A DNA stretch of 64,000 bases from Halorussus vallis (GTDB taxonomy: Archaea; Halobacteriota; Halobacteria; Halobacteriales; Haladaptataceae), in contig NZ_CP100000.1 in assembly GCF_024138165.1 (NCBI RefSeq), positions 3,720,001 to 3,784,000 on the forward strand. The letters run 5' to 3'. Below the pieces are notes generated by a model. That model was given only the letters and a program-made list of their open reading frames with translations, made no database searches and had not been told where the DNA came from. A program made the translations under genes and the position numbers. This document shows, piece after piece, positions 7,840 to 15,887 of this stretch (the first letter of the stretch is position 1; each line of letters begins with the position of its first letter).

Positions 7840-9582
7840 ATGGAGTTCGGGGAGTTCGCCGACGCGGCGGCCGAAATCGAGGAACTGAGCGCCGACACGG
7901 AGATAATCGAGCGCGTGACCGAACTGCTGTCGCGCGCCGACGCCGAGAGCGACGGCGCCGCGGGCGAGGACAGCGCGACCGACGAACTCCCAGTGCTCGC
8001 GCGGTTCGTCCAGGGCCGAGTGTTCCCCGCCTGGTCGTCGACGACGCTCGACATCGGGCCGAACTACTGCTACGAGGCCATCGCGCGGGCGGCCGGGACG
8101 AACGTCTCGGCGGCCGACGTCGAGTCCCGACTCGCAGAGGTCGGCGACATCGGCGAGGTGGCCGCGGGCTACGACTTCGGCGGCCAGCAGGGGCTGGCGG
8201 CGTTCGGTTCGGGCGGCGGGAGCGAGGACCTCACGGTCGCCGAAGTCGCCGAGGAACTGGCGACGCTCGCCGCCGCCGAGGGGTCGGGGAGCCAGGACAA
8301 GAAGATAGACCTGCTGTTCGCGCTGTTCAACCGCGCGAGTTCGCGGGAGGCGCGCTACCTCGCTCGACTCGTGCTCTCGGAGATGCGCATCGGCGTCGGC
8401 GAGGGCACCGTCAGGGACGCCATCGCGGCCGCCTTCGACGTGCCGGTCGAGTCGGTCGAGCGCGCCCTCCAGGTGTCGAACGACTACGGCGAGGTCGCCC
8501 GCGTCGCGCGCGACGCGGGCGAGGCCGGCCTCGACGAGATGGACCTCGAAGTCGGTCGGCCGGTCCAGGCGATGCTCGCGCAAGCCGGCACCGTGAGCGA
8601 TGCGCTCGACGATTGGGAGGAGACTGCGGTGGAGTGGAAGTTCGACGGTGCGCGCGTCCAACTCCACTACGACCCCGACGGACTCGCCCGCTCGGCCGAC
8701 GACGACGCGTCGTCGTCGGCCGAGCGCACGGTCGCGGTCTTCTCGCGCAACATGGAGGACGTGACCGACGCGCTCCCCGAGGTCGTCGAGTACGTCGAGG
8801 AGCACCTCGACGTGCCGGCCATCCTCGACGGCGAGGTGGTCGCCACCGACGACGACGGCGACCCCCTGCCGTTCCAGGAGGTGCTGCGACGGTTCCGCCG
8901 GAAGCACGACGTCGCCCGCGCCCGCGAGGCGGTCGAACTCGACCTGTTCGCGTTCGACTGCCTCCACGCCGACGGCGACGACCTGCTCCGCGCACCCCTC
9001 ACGGAGCGCCACGACCGCCTCGAAGACGTCCTCTCGGGAGGCGTGTCGGCGCTGTGGGTTTCCGACGACCCCGACCAAATCGCCGAGATAGAGGAAAACG
9101 CCCTCGACGCGGGCCACGAGGGCATCATGCTCAAGAATCCCGACTCGACGTACTCGCCGGGCCGCCGCGGGAAGAACTGGCTCAAGCGCAAGCCCGACGT
9201 CGAGACGCTGGACCTCGTGGTCACGGGCGCCGAGTGGGGCGAGGGCCGGCGGGCGAGCTTTCTAGGAACCTTCCTGCTGTCGGCTCGAACCGACGACGGC
9301 GACTTCGAGACGCTCGGAAAGGTCGCCACCGGCATCACCGACGAGGAACTCGCGGAGTTGACCGAACTGCTCGAACCGCACATCCGGACGCAGGACGGCC
9401 AGGACGTCGAGATTGCTCCCGAGGTCGTCTTCGAGGTCGGCTACGAGGAGATCCAGGAGTCGCCGACCTACTCGTCGGGCTACGCGCTCCGGTTCCCCCG
9501 GTTCCTCGGCGTTCGCGACGACAAGACGCCCGAGAGCGCCGATTCGCTTTCGCGAGTCGAGCGACTCGCAGACGCCCAGTAA
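7840..9582 (+). CDS. ligA: ATP-dependent DNA ligase
   Basis: A 580-residue enzyme that seals nicks in DNA during replication and repair. An N-terminal DNA-binding domain (about 1-225) precedes the adenylation domain with motif I VEWKFDGARVQLH, in which Lys267 is the AMP-accepting lysine. FDCLHADG, then GHEGIMLKNPDS and KNWLKRKPD (motifs IV-V) follow, and an OB-fold domain ends the protein. Size and domain order match archaeal LigA. The ATG at 7840 has a TATA-like GTTTATC about 30 nt upstream. It is divergent from the membrane operon, and the downstream membrane protein begins 38 nt after its stop. Haloarchaea often also carry an NAD-dependent ligase; none is in this window. Confidence 0.96.
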   Translation: MEFGEFADAAAEIEELSADTEIIERVTELLSRADAESDGAAGEDSATDELPVLARFVQGRVFPAWSSTTLDIGPNYCYEAIARAAGTNVSAADVESRLAEVGDIGEVAAGYDFGGQQGLAAFGSGGGSEDLTVAEVAEELATLAAAEGSGSQDKKIDLLFALFNRASSREARYLARLVLSEMRIGVGEGTVRDAIAAAFDVPVESVERALQVSNDYGEVARVARDAGEAGLDEMDLEVGRPVQAMLAQAGTVSDALDDWEETAVEWKFDGARVQLHYDPDGLARSADDDASSSAERTVAVFSRNMEDVTDALPEVVEYVEEHLDVPAILDGEVVATDDDGDPLPFQEVLRRFRRKHDVARAREAVELDLFAFDCLHADGDDLLRAPLTERHDRLEDVLSGGVSALWVSDDPDQIAEIEENALDAGHEGIMLKNPDSTYSPGRRGKNWLKRKPDVETLDLVVTGAEWGEGRRASFLGTFLLSARTDDGDFETLGKVATGITDEELAELTELLEPHIRTQDGQDVEIAPEVVFEVGYEEIQESPTYSSGYALRFPRFLGVRDDKTPESADSLSRVERLADAQ

Positions 9583-9620
9583 CGCGAATCTATTTCTGTC
9601 GGCGAGCGAAACAGTCTCGG

Positions 9621-10079
9621 GTGACAGGAGACGGTGTCGCAATCGAACGCGGGCGGTCCTCCACCCCGGCCAGCGCGCCGTCGAAGTGGCGATTCCTCGT
9701 GGTCCTCCCCGCGCTGGAACTACCGGTCGCCGTCCTCGCACTTCTGTCGTCCGCGGCGGTCGGGCCGTCTCACGCCGTCACGGCCTCGCTCGCTATCTTC
9801 CTCATGTACGCGACGCCGGTCGTCGGCCCGCTGTCGTTCGCCGGTCTGTACCTCGACGGTTCGCGCCGAACTGCCACCAGCGGTCGCCGCGAGCGCGGCG
9901 ACCGCTGGTGGCTCTACGCCCTCGTCGCGCTCGCGTTCGCGGCCGTCCTCACCTACCACGCCTCCGGCGGCACCGAAGGCAACGCCGCACTGTTCGGCCT
10001 CTGGGAACCCTCGGTCGCGCTCGCGCTGGCGATGGTCCCGGTCGGCGTTGCGAACTTCCTCCGTCGCTACGCGTTCTGA
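9621..10079 (+). CDS. Small multi-pass membrane protein
   Basis: A 152-residue protein with a GTG start (VTGDGVAIERGRSS). Four hydrophobic segments are visible: LVVLPALELPVAVLALLSSA, AVTASLAIFLMYATPVVGPL, YALVALAFAAVLTYHA and PSVALALAMVPVGVANFL. It ends LRRYAF. No motif gives a function. The loop TATSGRRERGDRWW is encoded by a near-perfect 40-bp palindrome (9873-9912), which makes part of this loop look like inserted DNA. The GTG is inferred: no ATG precedes the first hydrophobic segment in this frame after the ligase stop. It is probably cotranscribed with ligA (38-nt gap). Confidence 0.6.
   Translation: MTGDGVAIERGRSSTPASAPSKWRFLVVLPALELPVAVLALLSSAAVGPSHAVTASLAIFLMYATPVVGPLSFAGLYLDGSRRTATSGRRERGDRWWLYALVALAFAAVLTYHASGGTEGNAALFGLWEPSVALALAMVPVGVANFLRRYAF
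9873..9912. repeat. Perfect 19-bp palindrome with 2-nt spacer, inside a gene
   Basis: GCCACCAGCGGTCGCCGCG (9873-9891), spacer AG, then its exact reverse complement (9894-9912). It lies in the coding sequence of the membrane protein at 9621-10079 and encodes a polar Arg-rich loop. It is the longest of the palindrome class seen in this window. Confidence 0.9.
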
Positions 10080-10425
10080 TTCGGATCGGACGGCGCTCGC
10101 GGGTTCGCCGACTCCCGACCTTCGACTCGCCGAGTGCCGACCTGCAGGCCCGCCAGGTGCCCGACGTCCGTCACCTGGCCGCGAAGGTTCAAATAGGAGA
10201 ACGGGACCAACCCAGGACGTGACCTGAGCGGTCCCCGGAGCGGGACGCGGTCGCGCGGTGCGCGCCGCTTCGGGGTGACAGACCCTCGCGAGGACGCGCA
10301 CCGCCTGTTAGCCCTCTCGACCGCCGTTCCGGAGCAACTGCGTCGAAGGCAGACGACTTTCGAGGCCATTTTTCGAGACGTCCGAAGCCGAACCGTTTAG
10401 GCCGCTTCCCCACCAACGCCCGGCC
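10080..10425. other. Intergenic region with possible structured RNA
   Basis: No protein gene is seen. A TATA-like CAAATAG at about 10189-10195 precedes two consecutive stem-loops. The first is GGGACC / GGTCCC (10203-10208 / 10230-10235) with an inner CAGG / CCTG pair. The second is GCGGTGCGCG / CGCGCACCGC (10255-10264 / 10295-10304) enclosing GGGT / ACCC. It lacks the hallmarks I know for SRP RNA or RNase P RNA. The 3' part carries the promoter-like CCGTTTAGG about 32 nt before the next gene. Confidence 0.35.
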
Positions 10426-11178
10426 ATGACGATTCGCCACGACGGACTCCTCGTCGACTGGCTCGGCTACGCGACGCTCCGCATCGAAGCGCCCGGCGGT
10501 CCCGTGGTCTACCTTGACCCAGGGCGCTACGGCGTCCTGACCGGCGAGTGGCGCCCCGACAGCGCCGACGCGACCCACCCCGAAGCCCGCGACTACCGGC
10601 CAGAAGACGGCGATTTGGTGCTGGTCACCCACGACCACCACTACGATTCGGACGGCATCGAGCGCGTGGCGGCAGACGACGCCACGGTCGTCGTCTACGA
10701 CGCGGTCTACCCGAAGGGAATCGACCGCGACGTCAAGGACCTCGGCGACCTCCCCTACGAGGTGGTCAAGGTGAGCGACGGGACCGACCGGATGTTCGGC
10801 GACGTCATCGTCCGAACCGTCGAGGCCTACAACGAACCGGACGGTCCGCACACCCGCGAGAACGGCGAACCGTTCCACCCCGAGGGCTCGGGCACGGGGT
10901 ACATCGTCACCGTGGACGGGACCGACGTCTTCTGGCCGGGTGACTCCGACGCGCTCGACGGCCACGCCGCGCTCGACGTCTCGCTGTTCTGTCCGCCCAT
11001 CGGTGGGTCGTTCACGATGGACCGCCGCGAGGCCGCCGACCTGGCCGAGGCGATGGACCCGGACCTCGTGTTGCCGATTCACTACGACACGTTCGAGGCG
11101 CTCGAAACCGACTCGGCCGCGTTCGCGTCCGACGTGGCGTCCCGCGGCGTCCCCGTGGTGCTCGACGAGCGCGAGTAG
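10426..11178 (+). CDS. Metallo-beta-lactamase-fold hydrolase (UlaG/COG2220-like)
   Basis: A 250-residue cytoplasmic protein. THDHHYDSDGI (about residues 66-76) takes the place of the HxHxDH metal site. DVFWPGDSDALDGHA (about 166-180) gives a metal Asp, and LPIHYDTFEAL near the C-terminus a metal His, in the pattern of UlaG-like metal-dependent hydrolases. The true substrate is unknown; such proteins act on lactones, phosphodiesters or nucleic acids. HDHHYDSDG is a slight departure from the canonical motif. The ATG at 10426 has a TATA-like GTTTAGG about 32 nt upstream. It is followed at 42 nt by an alpha/beta hydrolase on the same strand, perhaps as a unit. Confidence 0.85.
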   Translation: MTIRHDGLLVDWLGYATLRIEAPGGPVVYLDPGRYGVLTGEWRPDSADATHPEARDYRPEDGDLVLVTHDHHYDSDGIERVAADDATVVVYDAVYPKGIDRDVKDLGDLPYEVVKVSDGTDRMFGDVIVRTVEAYNEPDGPHTRENGEPFHPEGSGTGYIVTVDGTDVFWPGDSDALDGHAALDVSLFCPPIGGSFTMDRREAADLAEAMDPDLVLPIHYDTFEALETDSAAFASDVASRGVPVVLDERE

Positions 11179-11220
11179 TCGACCCCAACCTCTTTTCCGC
11201 TCTCCGTCGTTCCGTCGACC

Positions 11221-12048
11221 ATGGGACGCGAACGGGGCCTCCTCCGGACCGAGACGGGCGAGTACCCGTTCGTGAAGTTCGGCGACGGCGAGCGTCCGCT
11301 GGTGATCTTCGCCGGCCTGAGCGACGCGTTCCAGCCGGAACGCCCCGCGCCGTTCTTCGCGCTGCTGCTCGAACGCTACTACTATCGGCTCTTCACCGAC
11401 GAACACACCCTCTACGTCGTCGGTCGAAGACGGCGACTCCCCTACGGGACGACGACCCGCGACATGGCCGGCGAGTACGCCGACGTGCTCTCGAATCTCG
11501 ACCTCGGTCCGGCGGACGTGCTGGGCGTCTCGCTCGGTGGTTTGATCGCCCAGCACCTCGCGGCCGACCACCCTGGTCTGGTCCGGCGACTCGTCCTGGG
11601 CGTCTCGGGCGCGCGCGTCGGCGTCGCGGGCCGCCGGACGCTCGAACGCTGGCGCGAGTGGGCCGACCGCGGGTGGTGGTTCGACGCCTACCTCGACGCG
11701 ATTCCGGTGACCTACACCGGCTACCGTCGGTGGCTCTACCCGCCGTTGATTCGGACGGTCGGTCGACCGTTGCTCTCGGAACCCGCGGCGGTTTCCGACG
11801 TCGCCGTCTCCTGCCAGGCGTGTCTCGACCACGACTCGAGCGACCGCCTCGGCGAAATCGAGGCGCCGACGCTCGTGATCGGCGGCACCGAGGACCACTT
11901 CTTCCCCGAGGCGACCCTGCGAGGGACCGCCGAGGCGATTCCGAACGCGCGTCTCGAACTCATCGAGGGGACGGGCCACGGCGCGTTCGAGGAGCGAAAG
12001 CGGGCGTTCGACCGGACCGTGAAGGTGTTCCTCGACGATAGCGCGTAG
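11221..12048 (+). CDS. Alpha/beta hydrolase
   Basis: A 275-residue protein with the alpha/beta hydrolase fold. The nucleophile elbow is GVSLGG (Ser at about residue 103). The acid Asp is likely in PTLVIGGTEDHFFPE and the catalytic His in EGTGHGAFEE near the C-terminus, completing a Ser-Asp-His triad. The N-terminal strand LVIFAGLSDAF provides the oxyanion-hole region. Substrate is unknown; esterase, lipase-like or haloperoxidase-like activity is possible. No signal peptide is seen, so it is cytoplasmic. A 14-bp hairpin begins 10 nt after its stop and could be its terminator. Confidence 0.88.
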   Translation: MGRERGLLRTETGEYPFVKFGDGERPLVIFAGLSDAFQPERPAPFFALLLERYYYRLFTDEHTLYVVGRRRRLPYGTTTRDMAGEYADVLSNLDLGPADVLGVSLGGLIAQHLAADHPGLVRRLVLGVSGARVGVAGRRTLERWREWADRGWWFDAYLDAIPVTYTGYRRWLYPPLIRTVGRPLLSEPAAVSDVAVSCQACLDHDSSDRLGEIEAPTLVIGGTEDHFFPEATLRGTAEAIPNARLELIEGTGHGAFEERKRAFDRTVKVFLDDSA

Positions 12049-12057
12049 TCCACGCGA

Positions 12058-12088
12058 GCGGGTCGGGCGTCGACGACGCCCGACCCGC
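12058..12088. terminator. Perfect 14-bp hairpin after alpha/beta hydrolase gene
   Basis: GCGGGTCGGGCGTC (12058-12071), loop GAC, exact reverse complement (12075-12088), 10 nt beyond a stop codon. Position suggests a terminator, but no T-run follows, and similar perfect palindromes occur elsewhere in the window, some within genes. Confidence 0.5.
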
Positions 12089-12173
12089 CCGACACTGCGC
12101 TCTACCGCGTCCGCGCCGCCCGCTTCGAGAACCGGTTAGATTATTTACCCGTGCGTCCGAATCGACGTCCAAG

Positions 12174-12632
12174 ATGCGTTTCGAAAGTCCCGGCGTCGAA
12201 CCCCCTGCGGAGTGGCCCTACGCCACGGAGGCGACGGTCTGCGCCGCCTGCGGTCGGGCGAGCGACCGCCACCTCGTCGTCGATTCGCTGGGACTCGTCT
12301 GGGGCGCGGCGACTCGCGGTGGCCTCGCGCCGAGCGAGGTCGGTGAGTACGTCGGCACGTTGGAGTTTCGGTGCTGTACCGACTGCTGGACCGATGCGGG
12401 CGTCGCCGCGCTCGACGGTGCTCGGACGCTCCTCGCCCGGGAAACCCGCGCCGAGGACGGCCGACCGTTCGCGCTCGACGCGCGGAAGGTCGCGGCCGCC
12501 GCACGACTCGACGCGCAGAAGGTCGCGGTCGCCGACCTCTGGCCGCTCGGTCGGACCGGTCCCGAACTCGAACACGTCAGGGCGCAGGACGCAGCGGTCG
12601 AGGACCTGTTGGCGTCGCTGTCCGGGGAGTGA
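12174..12632 (+). CDS. Haloarchaeal protein with putative zinc site
   Basis: A 152-residue acidic protein. CAAC (about residue 24) and CCTDC (about 65) give two cysteine pairs separated by some 40 residues, compatible with one bound zinc. Between them is HLVVDSLGLVWGAATRGGL, a compact hydrophobic core. The C-terminal half is helical and Ala/Asp-rich (ARKVAAAARLDAQKVAVADL). I do not recognise the family. A TATA-like TTATTTA at 12141-12147 lies about 28 nt before the ATG, supporting a leaderless start. It is convergent with the Mop-like gene. Confidence 0.65.
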   Translation: MRFESPGVEPPAEWPYATEATVCAACGRASDRHLVVDSLGLVWGAATRGGLAPSEVGEYVGTLEFRCCTDCWTDAGVAALDGARTLLARETRAEDGRPFALDARKVAAAARLDAQKVAVADLWPLGRTGPELEHVRAQDAAVEDLLASLSGE

Positions 12633-12681
12633 CGCGCCGCGTCGGCGAACCGCCGGACCGGCGCCGACGCAGGGTCGGCCG

Positions 12682-12891
12682 TCACTCGGCGTCGATCATC
12701 ACTTCGGTCGCCTTGACGACCGCGTTCACCTCGTCGCCCTCCTCGATGCCGAGTCGGTCGACCGAGTTCGCGGTGATGACCGCGGTCACCCGCTGGCCGC
12801 CGTCGGTTTCGACCGCGACCTCGGCCATCAGTCCCTCGGTTTCGACCGATTGGACCGTTCCCGCGAGCCTGTTGCGTGCACTGAGCGTCAT
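12682..12891 (-). CDS. Molybdopterin-binding-like (TOBE/Mop) protein
   Basis: A 69-residue protein made almost entirely of one TOBE/Mop domain: SARNRLAGTVQSVETEGLMA is the typical N-terminal strand pair, and GQRVTAVITANSVDRLGIEE with DEVNAVVKATEVMI completes the fold. Mop-type proteins (molbindins) store or sense molybdate or tungstate as oligomers in the cytoplasm. The length equals that of single-domain molbindins. No molybdate transporter is next to it here. The start ATG at 12891 is the only sensible one. Confidence is high in the domain and moderate in the ligand. Confidence 0.88.
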   Translation of the reverse strand: MTLSARNRLAGTVQSVETEGLMAEVAVETDGGQRVTAVITANSVDRLGIEEGDEVNAVVKATEVMIDAE

Positions 12892-13001
12892 GCGAACCGG
12901 CTACGACGTTCCGCGTGTTAAGCGTTCGAGCCGAGAATCGCGCGGACGATACGTCGCCGATGCTACACAACCTTCTTGTTACCGCGACGACGATTTCTCG
13001 T

Positions 13002-13874
13002 ATGGCAACCCGCGATACGCCGAACTTCTGTTCGCAATGCGGCGACGCCCTATCGCCGGGAGACGCCTTCTGCTCGCAGTGCGGGGCCGGCGTCGACGAC
13101 GACTTGGGACGGTCTGGGTCGCGCGCCACCGCCGGCGCGAGCGCCGGCGGTGGCGCGTCCACGCGGTCGGCCCGCTCCGGGCCGCGGTCGGACTTCCGCC
13201 GCCGGGTCGAGGACCTCACCGTCGAAGGCTGGGACGTGAAACACGACTACGGCGACCGCGTGGTGATGATAAACCGCGGCTTCGGTTCGATACCGGTCCA
13301 CCTGCTCCTGCTGGTGTTCACCAGCGGCGTGGGGAACGTCCTCTACGCCGCGTACCGTTACTCGCCGGGCGCCGAACGAATCGAACTCCGCGAGGACGGC
13401 ACCGACCGCTACTCGCCCGGCCGCGGACTCGACACGGAGTGGAGTCTGTCGGGGGCTATCGCGCTGGTCGCGAGCATCGTCTTAGGCGGTTTCCTCGCGT
13501 TCGCCGGACTGGGACTGATGGTCGACTCCGCGATTCTCCTCGGAACGGCGGTGCTATTCGTCGGCGTCGCGTCCGTCGCGTTCGCCGCGCAGTTCGTCCC
13601 CGGGTTCGAGTCGCCGACCACCTTCGGCCGGCGTCGGACCACCGACGAGGAGGTCGTCACCGCCCCGGAGACGCCCTGCGTCGCCTGCTCCCGGCCGGTC
13701 GGAACCGGCGTAAAACGGAGCTTCACCGAACGCCGATACGTCGCCGGAGTGCCGGTCGAGACGGTCGAGTCCGGCGAGAACCACTACTGCCGGTCCTGCG
13801 CGAACGGCGACCCGTTCACCGGCGAGTTCGAATTCGAGCGAGCGACCGGCGAGAAGAGCCGAGAGTTCGTCTGA
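13002..13874 (+). CDS. Double zinc-ribbon membrane protein
   Basis: A 290-residue protein. The N-terminal zinc ribbon is NFCSQCGDALSPGDAFCSQCG (CxxC-x11-CxxC, residues about 9-28), followed by a low-complexity Ala/Gly/Ser linker (about 34-58) encoded by a palindrome. A short hydrophobic segment PVHLLLLVFTSGVGNVLYAA (about 100-118) and two membrane helices (about 150-175 and 180-202) follow. A second CxxC pair set sits at the C-terminus (CVACSRP near 227 and YCRSC near 266). Zinc ribbons of this type are common in haloarchaeal membrane proteins of unknown role. The ATG at 13002 starts directly before the ribbon. Confidence 0.75.
   Translation: MATRDTPNFCSQCGDALSPGDAFCSQCGAGVDDDLGRSGSRATAGASAGGGASTRSARSGPRSDFRRRVEDLTVEGWDVKHDYGDRVVMINRGFGSIPVHLLLLVFTSGVGNVLYAAYRYSPGAERIELREDGTDRYSPGRGLDTEWSLSGAIALVASIVLGGFLAFAGLGLMVDSAILLGTAVLFVGVASVAFAAQFVPGFESPTTFGRRRTTDEEVVTAPETPCVACSRPVGTGVKRSFTERRYVAGVPVETVESGENHYCRSCANGDPFTGEFEFERATGEKSREFV
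13122..13157. repeat. Perfect 17-bp palindrome with 2-nt spacer, inside a gene
   Basis: CGCGCCACCGCCGGCGC (13122-13138), spacer GA, exact reverse complement (13141-13157). It encodes the low-complexity linker between zinc ribbon and membrane part of the gene at 13002, and belongs to the recurring palindrome class. Confidence 0.9.
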
Positions 13875-13887
13875 CCCGCGTTCGTCC

Positions 13888-14544
13888 TCAGCGAACGAGC
13901 GCGCCGAACACTCGCTCCTCGATTTTCCTGAGGTGTTCGCCCGCCGTCGTCGGTGCGATTCCGACCGCCGACGCGACGTCTTCGTGCGTTGATTCCCGCG
14001 GTGACCGGTAGTATCCGAGTTCCACCGCTGCTTCGAGCACTTCCCGCTGACGGGTCGTCAGCAGTCTCGTGAACGACTCGACCTCGGGGTCGTACTCGCC
14101 CGTTTCCACGACCTCGAAATCGAGGACCGTCTCGTCGGCGACCTTTTGAAACAGCTCCCGGAGGTCGGCGTCGCTCCCGAGGTGCGTTATCCGGAGCGAA
14201 CCGTCGTCGTTGATGCGTATCGGCGTCTCGACGACGACGTCCGACTCGCGGCCGAGTTCCAGCACGCGCCGCGTCGAGTCGGTCGGTTCGAACTGGCTCA
14301 CCGCCATCCACCGCTCGTCACCCGAGACGAGCGAGTCGACGACGTGGGGCGACTCCCGCATTATCTCCTCGTACCGTTCCCGGTCGCCGCTCCCTTCGGC
14401 GAACAACAGAACGGTCCCGTCAGCGAGGAGTTCGACGTGGTGGATCGCCTCCCGCGAAATCGAGGGCTCTTCGGCGAGTTCCGCTCCGAGCGGGTGGAAC
14501 GCTCCGCTCTCGCCGGGGCGGGCGACCACCGTGAGATATCGCAT
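13888..14544 (-). CDS. Bacterioopsin-activator-type HTH-10 regulator
   Basis: A 218-residue regulator. Residues about 1-155 are a sensor-like region (FHPLGAELAEEPSISREAIH; LLADGTVLLFAEGSGDRERY), like the Bat-type N-terminal region. The C-terminal HTH_10 domain reads LTTRQREVLEAAVELGYYRS then EDVASAVGIAPTTAGEHLRK. It is divergent from the FAD monooxygenase starting at 14629, with an 84-nt spacer that contains a 12-bp inverted repeat at the monooxygenase start, so that gene is its most plausible target. It is convergent with the zinc-ribbon gene, with 13 nt between their stops. Confidence 0.87.
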   Translation of the reverse strand: MRYLTVVARPGESGAFHPLGAELAEEPSISREAIHHVELLADGTVLLFAEGSGDRERYEEIMRESPHVVDSLVSGDERWMAVSQFEPTDSTRRVLELGRESDVVVETPIRINDDGSLRITHLGSDADLRELFQKVADETVLDFEVVETGEYDPEVESFTRLLTTRQREVLEAAVELGYYRSPRESTHEDVASAVGIAPTTAGEHLRKIEERVFGALVR

Positions 14545-14593
14545 ACGAGCGCGGAGACGCCGACCGAACTTAAAGAGGCGCGGATGGCCCGCA

Positions 14594-14627
14594 GTCGACG
14601 CTTCGTATTCGGGTGCGAAGCGTCGAC
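14594..14627. promoter_or_regulatory. 12-bp inverted repeat just before the FAD monooxygenase start
   Basis: GTCGACGCTTCG (14594-14605), a 10-nt spacer, and the exact reverse complement (14616-14627), ending 1 nt before the ATG at 14629. Its position between a regulator gene and its divergent neighbour suggests an operator. As RNA it would form a hairpin at the start codon. Confidence 0.55.
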
Positions 14628-14628
14628 C

Positions 14629-15834
14629 ATGTCACGAGAGTACCCCGACGTCGCGATAGTCGGCGGCGGCATCTGCGGACTGACCGCGGCGCTCGCGCTC
14701 GAACGGCGGGGGTGGACACCGACCGTCTACGAGGCGGCGTCCGAGTACCGCCCCGTCGGCGCAGGCATCCTCCTGCAGACGAACGCCCTCCTCGTCCTGG
14801 ACCGTCTCGGTGTCGCCGAACGGGTCCGGGACGCGGGAGTCTCCCTCGCCGACACCGAGATTCGCTCGCCGAGTGGGCGCGTCCTGCAACGGTTCGGCCT
14901 CGACGCGGTCGAGCGCCGCGAGTTCGGCTACGGATTCGTCGCGATTCACCGCGCCGCCCTCCAGCGGATTCTCCTGGACGAACTCGACGCCGAGGTCCGG
15001 ACGGGGATGAACTGCATCGCGGTGACCGATACGGAGACGCCGACGGTCCGGTTCGCCGACGGGACGACGGTCGGTCCGGACGTCCTCGTCGGCGCCGACG
15101 GCATCGGGTCGGCCGTTCGCGAGGCCGTCTCCCCAAGCGTCGGCCCGCAACCGTTCGACGGCGTCGTCTACCGCGCCGTCGCCGGGGTAGAACTGGCCGA
15201 GGAACACCGCGCCAGCGGGTTCGAGGTGTGGGGCGACGGAACCTACGCCGGCGGGGCGCCCGTCGACGGCGACCGGTTCTACCTGTTCGCCACGGCGCCC
15301 GAACCGCTGGCGGTCGACGGGACGGACGCCCGGGCGACGGTCGCGGCGCTCCGGAACCGCCTCGACGAGTTCCCCGACCCGGTCCCGGCCGTCGTCGAGT
15401 CGCTCGAACCGGGCGACGTGTTCGCCACCGGCCTGGCGGACGTCCCGCCGCTCGACCGCTGGCACCGCGACGCCGTCGTCCTCGCGGGCGACGCGGCCCA
15501 CGCCATGCTCCCGTTCGCCGGACAGGGCGCGGCCCAGGGCGTCGAGGACGCGCTCGCACTGGCCCACGCGCTCGACGCCCACGAGGAGCGGTCGGCGGCC
15601 TTCCGGGCCTACGAAACCGAGCGAAAGCCCCGGGCCGACCGGATTCGGTCCGAATCGCGCAGGCTGGGGGAACTCGGGACGATGCGGTCGACCCTCGGCT
15701 GTCGGGTCCGAAACGCCGCGGCCGGCCTCCTCCCGGCCGCGCTCCTGCGACGGTCCCGGCGGCGCCGCGCCGCCGGGACGTCGCTCCCGGAAACCGGTCC
15801 TACTCCGCGTCCGAAGACCGGCGCCGACGACTGA
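14629..15834 (+). CDS. FAD-dependent monooxygenase
   Basis: A 401-residue flavoprotein of the aromatic-ring hydroxylase type (group A monooxygenase). The N-terminal dinucleotide site is VAIVGGGICGLTAALALERR (GxGxxG), the GADGIGSAVRE motif near residue 160 marks the DG motif that touches FAD and NAD(P)H, and LAGDAAHAMLPFAGQG (about 285-300) is the GD motif that binds the FAD ribityl chain. The family adds one oxygen atom to aromatic or related substrates, using NAD(P)H. The substrate is unknown. The C-terminal 35 residues are Arg-rich and poorly conserved. Its neighbour on the other side of an inverted repeat is an HTH-10 regulator. Confidence 0.9.
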   Translation: MSREYPDVAIVGGGICGLTAALALERRGWTPTVYEAASEYRPVGAGILLQTNALLVLDRLGVAERVRDAGVSLADTEIRSPSGRVLQRFGLDAVERREFGYGFVAIHRAALQRILLDELDAEVRTGMNCIAVTDTETPTVRFADGTTVGPDVLVGADGIGSAVREAVSPSVGPQPFDGVVYRAVAGVELAEEHRASGFEVWGDGTYAGGAPVDGDRFYLFATAPEPLAVDGTDARATVAALRNRLDEFPDPVPAVVESLEPGDVFATGLADVPPLDRWHRDAVVLAGDAAHAMLPFAGQGAAQGVEDALALAHALDAHEERSAAFRAYETERKPRADRIRSESRRLGELGTMRSTLGCRVRNAAAGLLPAALLRRSRRRRAAGTSLPETGPTPRPKTGADD

Positions 15835-15887
15835 CTCCGCGTGCGGTCGCTCGTGCAGTCGGGTCGAAAGAAAGAGTCGTTCGGGAG

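Noticed and set aside
10189-10304. SRP RNA or RNase P RNA
   Set aside because: No recognisable conserved core of either RNA; it is reported only as a structured element.
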